Assembly (NCBI GenBank): GCA_964390955.1
Contig: CAYMKE010000031.1
Location: 1-18,450, forward strand
DNA from: CAYMKE01 sp964390955
GTDB taxonomy: Bacteria; Bacteroidota; Bacteroidia; Bacteroidales; JBBRXJ01
Direction: 5' to 3'
DNA length: 18,450 nt
Made by a program: the position numbers and the translations under genes
Notes under the pieces: model-generated
The model's database searches: none
What the model was told of the DNA's origin: nothing
The model's input: the letters and a program-made list of their open reading frames with translations, nothing else
Shown: in pieces, positions 8,738 through 16,213 of the stretch
Layout: each line of letters opens with the position of its first letter
How positions within the stretch are numbered: position 1 is the first letter of the stretch

Positions 8738-8747
8738 CGGACTCTCA

Positions 8748-9446
8748 TTAAAGAAACTGTTTTAATTCCTCTAAGCACGAAACCTCATATGTAATCTTTT
8801 TTTTGTGTGGGATTTTATGAGGGTTAAAATATACCTGGTCAATCCTGCATTTCCTGGCACCTATAATATCAGCTTCCATGTCATCACCAATCATCAATGA
8901 TTCATTTGCTAAGGCATTGGACAGTGATAAGGCATGTTGAAAAATCCCCGGTGAAGGTTTTTTGTATTTCGTGGAATCAGATGTTGTAATGGAGTTAAAA
9001 TACCCTGTCAATCCACAATTTTTGATCTTTTTCATCTGCACCTGTTCAAACCCATTGGTGATGATATGTAATGAATAATGTTCTGAAAGGTATTCCAGAA
9101 TAGCTCGTGCACCTGGTAAAAGAGCCGTTTGGCGGACAACCATGTCAATATATATTTCTCCAATTTCCTGTGCCAGTTGCATATTGTGAATTCCAATCTC
9201 TCTGAAAACTAACATGAAACGCTTGACTCTGAGCCGTTCCTTCCGGATATTCCCTTTCCTGAATTCCCGCCAGAGCCTTTCATTGTGCTTATCGTAAACC
9301 TTAATGAAATCAGATAATTCACAATACTCATATATGTTGAATTGTTCAAAAATAGCACGGAAAGTATGATATACATTGGTATTGAAATCCCAAATCGTTT
9401 TATCCAAATCAAAGAAAAGGTGTTTGTATGGTTTAGGTTTACTCAT
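8748..9446 (-). CDS. HAD-superfamily hydrolase, YjjG/YfnB-type (probable nucleotidase)
   Basis: This 232-aa cytosolic phosphatase of the haloacid dehalogenase superfamily has all four motifs. They are DLDKT with nucleophile Asp13 and Asp15 in the first ~17 residues, ITNG with the motif II Thr, a KKPSPGIF stretch with the motif III Lys, and MIGDDMEADIIGA with the motif IV acidic residues. The alpha-helical cap between motifs I and II and the KPSPGIF/GDDxxxDI pattern resemble YjjG/YfnB proteins. Those dephosphorylate pyrimidine nucleoside monophosphates, including non-canonical ones. Substrate assignment from sequence alone is tentative. The start ATG at 9446 gives the normal family length. The gene is divergent from fabD across 133 bp. 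Its stop codon lies five bases from the end of the group II intron-like element, which is transcribed in the opposite sense. Confidence 0.9.
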   Translation of the reverse strand: MSKPKPYKHLFFDLDKTIWDFNTNVYHTFRAIFEQFNIYEYCELSDFIKVYDKHNERLWREFRKGNIRKERLRVKRFMLVFREIGIHNMQLAQEIGEIYIDMVVRQTALLPGARAILEYLSEHYSLHIITNGFEQVQMKKIKNCGLTGYFNSITTSDSTKYKKPSPGIFQHALSLSNALANESLMIGDDMEADIIGARKCRIDQVYFNPHKIPHKKKITYEVSCLEELKQFL

Positions 9447-9472
9447 CTCTTTATTTTTATTTAGTTATATGG

Positions 9473-9480
9473 CAAAAATA
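9473..9480 (-). promoter_or_regulatory. Candidate Bacteroidota -7 box for the HAD gene
   Basis: On the minus strand this octamer reads TATTTTTG and matches the Bacteroidota -7 consensus TAnnTTTG. It lies 26 bp before the HAD start codon. No clear TTTG -33 element is seen at the usual spacing, so this is a motif match only. Confidence 0.35.
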
Positions 9481-9544
9481 TTATCTGGTTTGTAGAGATT
9501 ATAAAATATAAATTCAAAAATATAGAATATTATCCCGGATTTTC

Positions 9545-9552
9545 TATTTTTG
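9545..9552 (+). promoter_or_regulatory. Candidate Bacteroidota -7 box for fabD
   Basis: The octamer TATTTTTG matches the TAnnTTTG -7 consensus and ends 27 bp before the fabD ATG. It is the same octamer, facing the other way, as the candidate for the HAD gene. It also overlaps an upstream in-frame TTG codon at 9550, which argues that translation starts at the ATG at 9580 instead. No -33 TTTG is evident. Confidence 0.4.
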
Positions 9553-9579
9553 CCAGTTAAAATTTTAAAATATACATTT

Positions 9580-10449
9580 ATGAATGCATATGTGTTTCCA
9601 GGGCAGGGAGCCCAACACCCGGGAATGGGGAAGTCATTATATGAGAATTCGGATTTGGCAAAGGAATACTTTACAAAGGCCAACCAATTATTAGGCTTTT
9701 CTATTACTGATACCATGTTTAATGGCTCTGAAGAGGATTTGAAACAAACCAATGTGACCCAGCCGGCTATTTTTATACATTCTGTCATATTAGCCAAAAT
9801 AAATGATATTCAACCCGGGATGGTTGCCGGGCATTCACTTGGAGAATTTTCTGCTTTGGCATCCAGTGGGGTCTTGTCATATGAAAATGGATTAAATTTG
9901 GTTGCCAGACGTGCACAGGCCATGCAAAAAGCATGTGAGGCTAATCCATCCGGAATGGCTGCCATTCTTGGAATAGAAGACAGCATTGTTGAAGAAGTGT
10001 GTCAAAATATTGATGCAATCGTGATTCCGGCGAATTATAACAGCCCCGGGCAAATTGTTATTTCCGGTACACACGATGGGGTAGACCAGGCCGTAGAAAT
10101 AGTAAAAGAAAAAGGAGCTAAACGTGCATTAAAATTAAAAGTGGGAGGAGGATTTCATTCTTCATTAATGGAGTCCGCAAGAAAAGAGTTGGAAGAAGTC
10201 ATTCATCAAACCACGTTCAATCAACCTGTTTGCCCTGTATATCAAAATGTAAATGCAAAACCATCAACTGATCCTGAAACCATCAAGAAAAATTTGATAT
10301 CTCAACTTGACCATCCCGTATTATGGACACAGACCATACAAAATATGATTAACGATGGTGCGGAGTCATTTACAGAAGTTGGGCCCGGGAATGTATTACA
10401 GGGATTAATTAAAAAAATAAACAGGCAGGCATTAGTTGAAGGGATTTAA
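9580..10449 (+). CDS. fabD: Malonyl-CoA:ACP transacylase
   Basis: This 289-aa cytosolic enzyme transfers the malonyl group from malonyl-CoA to acyl carrier protein to feed fatty-acid synthesis. Numbered from the ATG at 9580, it opens with YVFPGQGAQ. The nucleophile-elbow motif GHSLGE is at 84-89 (Ser86), the substrate-binding Arg is near 111 (ARRAQAM), the NYNSPGQIVISG block is at 152-163, and the catalytic-type His193 is in GFHS. A C-terminal EVGPGNVL block completes the family pattern, and the length is typical. The frame can be extended ten codons upstream to a TTG at 9550. The ATG is preferred because the protein then begins, as usual for the family, just before the FPGQG motif and a candidate -7 box sits upstream. 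No other fab gene is next to it in this window. It is followed by a repeat-bearing gap and then aspartate kinase. Confidence 0.96.
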   Translation: MNAYVFPGQGAQHPGMGKSLYENSDLAKEYFTKANQLLGFSITDTMFNGSEEDLKQTNVTQPAIFIHSVILAKINDIQPGMVAGHSLGEFSALASSGVLSYENGLNLVARRAQAMQKACEANPSGMAAILGIEDSIVEEVCQNIDAIVIPANYNSPGQIVISGTHDGVDQAVEIVKEKGAKRALKLKVGGGFHSSLMESARKELEEVIHQTTFNQPVCPVYQNVNAKPSTDPETIKKNLISQLDHPVLWTQTIQNMINDGAESFTEVGPGNVLQGLIKKINRQALVEGI

Positions 10450-10453
10450 GAAT

Positions 10454-10484
10454 AATTGTTAATGGTTAATTGTTAATGGTTAAT
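10454..10484 (+). repeat. 14-bp tandem repeat after fabD
   Basis: Two perfect copies of AATTGTTAATGGTT (10454-10467 and 10468-10481) plus three bases of a third start five bases after the fabD stop codon. No protein or stable hairpin is associated with them. Confidence 0.85.
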
Positions 10485-10491
10485 GGGGTGT

Positions 10492-10580
10492 GAGTTTTGG
10501 GATGAGTGATGAGAGAAGAGATTTTTGGGATGAGTGATGGGAGATAAGAGTTTTGAGATGAGAGATGGGAGATGAGGGAT
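10492..10580 (+). repeat. Purine-rich imperfect tandem repeat
   Basis: Three degenerate units of 26-30 bp begin GAGTTTTGGGATGAG or similar (10492-10517, 10518-10547, 10548-10575), with a run-out into GGGATGTG. The strand is G/A-rich and almost free of C. It fills the fabD-aspartate kinase gap together with the preceding 14-bp repeats. Copy number may vary between strains. No regulatory role can be shown. Confidence 0.75.
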
Positions 10581-10675
10581 GTGTAGGGAACATTCTTATA
10601 ATTCTAACAACACGGTTCAATAAACGTGCATTTATATTGTAAACAATAAAAAAAATTATAAACTAAAATAAACGG

Positions 10676-12046
10676 ATGAAGGTATTAAAATTTGGAGGAA
10701 CTTCTGTTGGAAGTCCTGAAATGATTTTAAAGGTAAAAGAAATCGTTGAAGGTCAGCCTCAAAATACAATTGTCGTAGTATCTGCATTTAAAGGGGTAAC
10801 CGATCAATTGGTACGCATGCTTTCTTTGGCAAAGCAACGGAACGAAAGTTATAAAGAGGAATTGGAAGCAATGATTAAACTGCATTACGAGGCCATTGAA
10901 GCACTTACACCCAACAAAGGCCATCAGGATTCCATGAAACGAAATATTGACAAGTCTTTTGAAGAATTAGCCAACATATTAAGTGGTATTTATTTTCTTA
11001 AAGAAGTCACAAATAAAATATCAGACCACGTAGTAAGTTTTGGTGAATTGCTTTCTGCTTATATCTTAGGAGAAATTGTTGACGAAGGATTTTTTATTGA
11101 CTCCAGAAAAATTATTATCACTGATAATCAATTTGGTAAAGCTAATGTAAATTTTGAAATAACAAATAATATTATTCAAAAAAAACTGGAAGGCGGTGAA
11201 AAGACTTTTATTTTACCGGGTTTTATTGCATCTGATGATGAGGGTGAGACCACGACACTCGGAAGGGGAGGGTCTGATTACACGGCGGCCATTATTGCTT
11301 CCGCTTTAAATGCTGAAATCCTTGAGATATGGACTGATGTTGACGGGGTATTAACAGCTAATCCTAAAATAGTAGATGGTGCTTTTTCTGTGGATCAGCT
11401 TAGTTATGCCGAAGCAATGGAGCTGTCTCATTTTGGTGCAAAAGTGATTTACACACCAACAATACGTCCTGTATATCTGAAAAATATTCCTATTGTCATT
11501 AAAAACACCTTTAATCCCACTGCTAAAGGAACTCTCATCAGCAGAAAAGGGGATACAGGAAAAGAGGCGTTGATCAAAGGAATATCTTCCATAGACGATG
11601 TTGCTTTATTGACATTGCAGGGCGTTGGAATGGCCGGTGTCCCGGGTATTGCAAGCCGGTTGTTTAGTGTGTTAGCGAACCGTGAAATTAATATCATCAT
11701 GATTACACAGGCTTCATCCGAACATTCGATCAGTTTTGCCATTGACCCGGCAGATACGGATAAAGCACAAAAAGCTATTGCAAAGGAATTTTACAAAGAA
11801 ATGGAACTGGATCAGGATATTCAACTTGATATTGAACCGCATTTATCTATTATTGCGGTTGTTGGTGAAGGAATGAAACATACTCCCGGAATATCTGCAT
11901 CATTATTTCAATCGTTGGGAACCCATAAGATCAACGTCGTGGGAATTGCTCAAGGGTCTTCCGAATTGAATATATCGGTTATCATTACAAAAAATGATTT
12001 AAATAAAGCTCTGAATGTTATTCATAAAGGTTTTTTTCCTGAATAA
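10676..12046 (+). CDS. lysC: Aspartate kinase (monofunctional, two ACT domains)
   Basis: This 456-aa cytosolic enzyme phosphorylates L-aspartate, the first committed step toward lysine, threonine, methionine and diaminopimelate. The N-terminus shows KFGGTSVG (residues 5-12). The FGELLSA motif lies near 122-128, and the nucleotide-binding GRGGSDYTAA lies around residues 195-205. The C-terminal ~150 residues hold two ACT regulatory domains: one with GVPGIASRLF and INIIMITQ, the second with TPGISASLF and INVVGIAQGSSELNIS. End-product feedback control is therefore likely. The sequence resembles the kinase half of bifunctional aspartate kinase-homoserine dehydrogenases, but it ends cleanly after the second ACT domain. 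No dehydrogenase sequence follows, so it is monofunctional. The symbol lysC is the generic choice; which end product inhibits it cannot be read from the sequence. A mechanosensitive channel gene follows after 36 bp and may be co-transcribed. Confidence 0.93.
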   Translation: MKVLKFGGTSVGSPEMILKVKEIVEGQPQNTIVVVSAFKGVTDQLVRMLSLAKQRNESYKEELEAMIKLHYEAIEALTPNKGHQDSMKRNIDKSFEELANILSGIYFLKEVTNKISDHVVSFGELLSAYILGEIVDEGFFIDSRKIIITDNQFGKANVNFEITNNIIQKKLEGGEKTFILPGFIASDDEGETTTLGRGGSDYTAAIIASALNAEILEIWTDVDGVLTANPKIVDGAFSVDQLSYAEAMELSHFGAKVIYTPTIRPVYLKNIPIVIKNTFNPTAKGTLISRKGDTGKEALIKGISSIDDVALLTLQGVGMAGVPGIASRLFSVLANREINIIMITQASSEHSISFAIDPADTDKAQKAIAKEFYKEMELDQDIQLDIEPHLSIIAVVGEGMKHTPGISASLFQSLGTHKINVVGIAQGSSELNISVIITKNDLNKALNVIHKGFFPE

Positions 12047-12082
12047 TTTTTTAAGGTATGATATTTAATAAATGAATTTATC

Positions 12083-13378
12083 ATGATATTGATAAATATA
12101 TTCCATAAACAAATCAATGCATTAAATGATTGGATAACCAAACTGGGAATTGCTTCCGGTTTGTCCGATTATTTGCTTATTTTTATCGTTGTTTTCATCA
12201 TTGTCATTTTTAGCTTACTTGCTAATTTCATTGCAAAGAAAGTTTTATTAACTGCTATATCACATTATGTTAAAAAAAGTAAGATATGGTGGGATGATAT
12301 CCTTTTAAAAAGGAAACTCTTTGAACGTTTAGCTCACTTTGCCCCTGCATTGGTTATTTATTTTTCATCTGGTTTGATTTCAGGACATCCTGAAATCATG
12401 CACCTGTTGAAATCAATTGTGGGCATCTACATGATAGCACTCGGAATTTCCGTGTTCGATGCACTGATTAATGGCTTTCATGAAATATACAGCAATTTAG
12501 ATGTTTCAAAAGACCGCTCCATTAAAGGGTTTATTCAGATACTGAAACTGGGTTTATATTTTATTGGCGGGATATTGATCCTTTCCGTTGTTTTTAATAA
12601 AAATCCTTTATACTTTCTGACCGGTTTGAGTGCAATGGCTGCTGTTTTATTGCTTGTTTTTAAAGATACAATACTGGGGTTTGTAGCCAGTATTCAGTTA
12701 ACAGCCAATGATATGGTGAAGTTGGACGATTGGATTACCATGCCCAGCCATGGTGCAGATGGAAATGTAATTGAGATTTCCTTGAACACAGTCAAAGTAA
12801 GAAACTTTGACAAAACCATTAGCACAATCCCCACATATGCCCTGGTGTCTGAGTCATTTAGCAATTGGAGAGGGATGAAGGAATCCGGTGGCAGAAGAAT
12901 AAAAAGGGCCCTTTACATTAATGTAAAAAGCATTAATTTCTGTTCCGAAGAAATGCTCGAAAAATATGAACAAATAAGGCTGATATCAGATTATATTAAA
13001 CATAAAAGAGTGGAAATTGAAGAAGACAATAAAGCCAGGCAACTTAAAAAAGATGATATGCTGAATGGACGGCGGCTGACAAATATAGGTGTATTCAGAA
13101 AATATATCGAATCATATATCAAAAACCATCCAAAAATACATGGTGATGGCAGCTCATTTATTGCAATGGTAAGACAACTGCAGCCAACAGAAAAAGGCCT
13201 TCCGCTTGAAATATATGCCTTTAGCAAAGAACAAAACTGGGCTGTTTATGAAGAAATACAGGCAGATATTTTTGATCATTTATTGGCAGTGATATCACAG
13301 TTTGATCTCACGCTATTTCAAAATCCAAGTGGGGATGATTTCAGAAGTTTGAACACCGCGCCTGTAAGTCCTGAATAA
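12083..13378 (+). CDS. Mechanosensitive ion channel, MscS family (YbdG-like)
   Basis: This 431-aa inner-membrane channel should release solutes under hypo-osmotic shock. Several hydrophobic segments are visible (about 28-50, 80-100, 105-125, 150-172). They are followed by the pore-lining helix at about 176-206, rich in Gly and Ala (TGLSAMAAVLLLVFKDTI). The MscS beta domain comes next, with the VKLDDWI region and a STIPTYAL stretch. The NWRGMKESGGRRIKR segment and a cytosolic domain longer than MscS itself are characteristic of the YbdG (MscM-type) branch, and the total length agrees. The start ATG at 12083 precedes the first hydrophobic segment by a normal distance. Co-transcription with aspartate kinase (36-bp gap) is possible but functionally unexplained. 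The gene ends facing the convergent minus-strand cassette across a 115-bp gap in which I see no clear terminator. Confidence 0.92.
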   Translation: MILINIFHKQINALNDWITKLGIASGLSDYLLIFIVVFIIVIFSLLANFIAKKVLLTAISHYVKKSKIWWDDILLKRKLFERLAHFAPALVIYFSSGLISGHPEIMHLLKSIVGIYMIALGISVFDALINGFHEIYSNLDVSKDRSIKGFIQILKLGLYFIGGILILSVVFNKNPLYFLTGLSAMAAVLLLVFKDTILGFVASIQLTANDMVKLDDWITMPSHGADGNVIEISLNTVKVRNFDKTISTIPTYALVSESFSNWRGMKESGGRRIKRALYINVKSINFCSEEMLEKYEQIRLISDYIKHKRVEIEEDNKARQLKKDDMLNGRRLTNIGVFRKYIESYIKNHPKIHGDGSSFIAMVRQLQPTEKGLPLEIYAFSKEQNWAVYEEIQADIFDHLLAVISQFDLTLFQNPSGDDFRSLNTAPVSPE

Positions 13379-13493
13379 CAATGTCGTGTCGGGACAAGAG
13401 TAGCCAATGCACGGTGTAGGCTTGCACAGGGATGCAGGGAGAGTTTTAAACGGTACGTGGGATTTGTACTGAAAAAAATGGCTTATGTATTTA

Positions 13494-13787
13494 TTATTCT
13501 TTGACTGATATTGTCACTGTTTTCTCATCCGATTTCAATCCGTTGTGTGCACTTAAATCAACAATGTAATTGCCACCTTTTTTATATATATGTGTTGGAT
13601 TTGTTTCATTACCAACAGACATATCACCAAAATTCCAGGAGTAGGATTTAGCATCAGTAGACAGGTTTGTGAATTGAACAGTTTCACCGGCTTTGGGTTC
13701 AACTGGTTCCCAGGTAAAATCAGCTACCGGATTTTTTCCACAACTTATAAATGCTAACCCCAAGAGAAAGCCAGTTATTTTTTTCAT
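13494..13787 (-). CDS. Small PKD-domain lipoprotein
   Basis: This 97-aa exported protein has an N-terminal Lys-Lys, a short hydrophobic stretch (4-14) and Cys16 in the context FISC, so it is probably a lipoprotein with a slightly atypical lipobox. Residues 20-95 form a single PKD domain, recognisable by ADFTWEP, the YSWNFGD core (49-55), the NPTHIYKKGGNYIV stretch and a closing VTISV strand. PKD domains are beta-sandwich modules common in surface and secreted proteins, where they mediate protein or carbohydrate contacts. There is no enzymatic domain. The gene starts 32 bp after the seven-repeat T9SS protein, on the same strand. It is probably the last gene of that operon and may be a surface partner or anchor for it, which is inference. 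Its product is complete, not a fragment of a larger PKD protein. Confidence 0.85.
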   Translation of the reverse strand: MKKITGFLLGLAFISCGKNPVADFTWEPVEPKAGETVQFTNLSTDAKSYSWNFGDMSVGNETNPTHIYKKGGNYIVDLSAHNGLKSDEKTVTISVKE

Positions 13788-13819
13788 TTTTTTGTTAGGA
13801 TGAATAAATTATACAGGTT

Positions 13820-16213
13820 TTATTTTACAATAATTTTTCTGTAAAGTTTATCATTGTTAGTTATAATTGTTAAGATATATGATCCTTTTCCAAATCCTCG
13901 TAAATCCAATTGTTTTGTTTCATCATAAGGCGCTTGTTTGTTTATCAGCATTTGTCCGTGTATTGAATACAAATAAAGTTTGTTTATAGTATTTGAGGAA
14001 GATTCTATGTTAATTAATCCACTTGTCGGATTTGGGAATATTTTTATCCTGTCTTGATTATTTGGTTGATCCGTGTTTGTTATTGCATTGTAAATCAAAG
14101 CATTTTGAGCAATCAATGTATCGTCTATAGAATTGGTGATATACAAATCATATGTCCCAATATCATTGGTTAATATATCGAAAAAGGCTTTTAGATGATC
14201 ATCATTATACACAATTACATTTTCTGCTTTGATTAATTTATTATGATTCATTAAATATACAGTGTCTTCTGTCTGAGCCAAGTGCGTGTGCTGACAATAT
14301 ACATCCACAATATATTGTCCGGGTAATTGCAATGTGTCATTGACCAGATTGATGATGGATGGTATTCCGGGCCGATGTTGTATCTTTATGGTATCATTTA
14401 ATCCTATTTCTCCGTCAAAATCATTGTATGCAAAAATGCTGTATTTCCCAGGAACAGCACCTTCAGGATTGATCGTGAAGGTTAAATTATTATTATCAGT
14501 AATAGTGATGTGATTTATTTGTATCTCGTGGGCAGGATTTGATCTTTTTAGGTATAATGAATACTCAGAGTCTTCATCAAAATGTGCATGATTGAATTCA
14601 AGGTGAATCATGTTATTTTCATCATAATAAATTGTATCCTTACTTAATGAAACGATTTCCGGGTATTCACTGTAATCATGCAAGGTAAATGCGTTGTCTA
14701 GTTTTAATTTACCATCTATATGATTAGAAGTGTACAAATGATATTCTTGTGGTATTAAATTGTATGTGAATGAAAAATCCAATGTTGCAATCGAATCATT
14801 GATTACATAAGTCGTATCAGGGAAAATTGATGTTCCTGCATTCGAAAGAAAATAGCTTACTGATGTAGCTTGTTGAAAATGAGTATTGTTTCCTGATACA
14901 GTAAGGGTTAATTGTTGTCCTTTAGTTCCTTCAGTTGGAGAAAGTTCTTTTAATCCCGGTGCATTGTGGTTTTTTTCCAGTAAAAAGCAATTTTGGCATA
15001 CTATTTCCCTGTCTTCAACATTATAGTGATATAAATCATAATATCCGGTACTGTCTGTCCATTTAAAATCAAATGTTGCATTTAATAGTGTGTCGTTTAT
15101 TACATCTCCGCTAATGGGATATATGTAGGCATCATCTCTTGTTAACCAAACATTTACAGACGCTGTTCCCTGTTGAAAATGTGTGTTTTTTCCACTAATT
15201 TGAATTTCTAAGGTTTCACCTGTTTGTGCATGATCCGGATTAATATTATGTAGGGTAGGGGGTGTATGGTCCGGTTTTAGGTAAAACCCGTTTTCAATGA
15301 TTAAATTGTCATCATAATAGTCATAAACATGAACATTGTATTGGCCGGTGTCATGATAGGGGTGAAAACTAAAATATGCTTGCACCTGAGTGTCATCAAT
15401 AACATACGCGGAGGTATAAATTCTTTTGTTGTTGTCATTCATCAGAACGATTGATACGTCTGTTCCCTGGTTGAAACGGGTGTTTTCCCCGGTAATTGTA
15501 GTAAATAGATTGCTGTCTATGTATCCGGTATCAGGGGAAATGCTTTTTAATAAGGGAGTTGGCCTTTCTTTGTTAAGATGTTCAATGGCGTTTTCAAAAT
15601 ATAGAACCCCATCGCTTTCATTTTCAATTTCAAGGTCATAAAATCCTGTTGGATCAAATTCATCAAAATCAAATTCGGCTTTGATATAGTCATAATTTGT
15701 AGCGTACTGGTAGTCGGGAGATAAGGTATAAGTGCCCTGGCGCAAGCGAATAACATTGGATGCTTGTTTGAAATGTGTATGAGAACCGGAAATATTTACC
15801 ATGATTTTATCTTTCAGGTATGCAGAATCCGGTTGAGCTGAAATGATTTCAGGATTGATCGTGTCTTTGTGCAGTTTAAATGAAGATAAAAGCTTCAAAT
15901 CTCCATCAATTTCATTGGGTAAGTGTAAATCATATATTCCTGATTGATGGTTATTTGTGAATTCGAATGTAGCATTTATCACGGTGTCACTTTGAATTAT
16001 TCTATGTGTTGGGTATATACTGGTGTTACTTGCTTGACGAAGATATATGCTGGTTGCCTGGCTGAAATGTGTTTCTTCGCCACTGATTGTAACATTTAAT
16101 TCATCTCCCTGGTAAGCTGAATCAGGAATGATAGATTGTATTGTCTGGGATTGAATACCAGGTTGATTAATGATGAAAGATACAACAATCAACAAATAAC
16201 AAAGATTTTTCAT
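13820..16213 (-). CDS. Secreted seven-repeat beta-sandwich protein with T9SS type A sorting domain
   Basis: This 797-aa protein has a Sec signal peptide (about residues 1-22). Seven tandem repeats of about 99 residues follow. Each contains a landmark near THFxQ(A/G)T, at residues 48, 146, 245, 344, 443, 543 and 643. Each also has a later Y-D-L...N..DG landmark, for example IYDLHLPNEIDG at 93-104. The spacing is remarkably regular (98-100). Repeats 6 and 7 are the most divergent. The repeats resemble IPT/TIG-like immunoglobulin folds. The last ~75 residues form a type A T9SS sorting domain: IFPNPTSG (725-732), LYSIHGQ, and the closing GSYILTI...KIIVK. The protein should cross the outer membrane by type IX secretion and be attached to surface glycan or released. 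Its ATG overlaps the stop of the upstream ligase-like gene (ATGA), so translation is probably coupled. No catalytic motif is seen; an adhesin or structural surface role is inferred. Confidence 0.88.
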   Translation of the reverse strand: MKNLCYLLIVVSFIINQPGIQSQTIQSIIPDSAYQGDELNVTISGEETHFSQATSIYLRQASNTSIYPTHRIIQSDTVINATFEFTNNHQSGIYDLHLPNEIDGDLKLLSSFKLHKDTINPEIISAQPDSAYLKDKIMVNISGSHTHFKQASNVIRLRQGTYTLSPDYQYATNYDYIKAEFDFDEFDPTGFYDLEIENESDGVLYFENAIEHLNKERPTPLLKSISPDTGYIDSNLFTTITGENTRFNQGTDVSIVLMNDNNKRIYTSAYVIDDTQVQAYFSFHPYHDTGQYNVHVYDYYDDNLIIENGFYLKPDHTPPTLHNINPDHAQTGETLEIQISGKNTHFQQGTASVNVWLTRDDAYIYPISGDVINDTLLNATFDFKWTDSTGYYDLYHYNVEDREIVCQNCFLLEKNHNAPGLKELSPTEGTKGQQLTLTVSGNNTHFQQATSVSYFLSNAGTSIFPDTTYVINDSIATLDFSFTYNLIPQEYHLYTSNHIDGKLKLDNAFTLHDYSEYPEIVSLSKDTIYYDENNMIHLEFNHAHFDEDSEYSLYLKRSNPAHEIQINHITITDNNNLTFTINPEGAVPGKYSIFAYNDFDGEIGLNDTIKIQHRPGIPSIINLVNDTLQLPGQYIVDVYCQHTHLAQTEDTVYLMNHNKLIKAENVIVYNDDHLKAFFDILTNDIGTYDLYITNSIDDTLIAQNALIYNAITNTDQPNNQDRIKIFPNPTSGLINIESSSNTINKLYLYSIHGQMLINKQAPYDETKQLDLRGFGKGSYILTIITNNDKLYRKIIVK

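Larger units (their letters stand above)
8262..8742 (+). ncRNA. ORF-less group II intron-like ribozyme (probably degenerate)
   Basis: This ~481-nt structured RNA carries group II intron hallmarks. It begins GTGTG, matching the 5' consensus GTGYG. A hairpin at 8512-8543 presents GCCTTG (8526-8531) in its loop, a perfect complement of the six bases just before the intron (CAAGGC, 8256-8261), as expected for EBS1/IBS1. The base before EBS1 (A8525) can pair with the first base after the intron (T8743), a delta/delta'-type contact. A nested helix follows (8573-8580 with 8612-8619). Then come a domain V-like hairpin at 8670-8702 and a domain VI-like hairpin at 8706-8737, and the intron ends in AC. 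No maturase or reverse transcriptase is encoded, and domain IV is only a short linker. The element is antisense to both neighbouring genes and ends five bases from the HAD gene's stop codon. Small departures in domains V and VI suggest decay or dependence on a maturase elsewhere. The family call is well supported; the exact ends and activity are inferred. Confidence 0.75.

Noticed and set aside
8587..8778. A 63-codon minus-strand open frame overlapping the end of the HAD gene and the domain V/VI region
   Set aside because: It is the reverse complement of the structured RNA. Short frames of this type are a known artefact of group II intron 3' ends, and it overlaps the HAD coding end without domain content.
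9550..9579. Ten-codon N-terminal extension of FabD from a TTG
   Set aside because: The extension overlaps a candidate -7 promoter box, and the family's N-terminus normally starts just before the FPGQG motif, as it does from the ATG at 9580.
10636..10647. Short inverted repeat ATTGT-AA-ACAAT upstream of aspartate kinase as an operator
   Set aside because: Five-base arms in very AT-rich DNA are expected by chance, and nothing links it to a known regulator.
13379..13493. Bidirectional terminator between the converging channel and PKD lipoprotein genes
   Set aside because: I looked for a GC-rich stem followed by a T-run on either strand. Only a short A/T run near 13470-13477 and weak pairings were found, so nothing could be supported.
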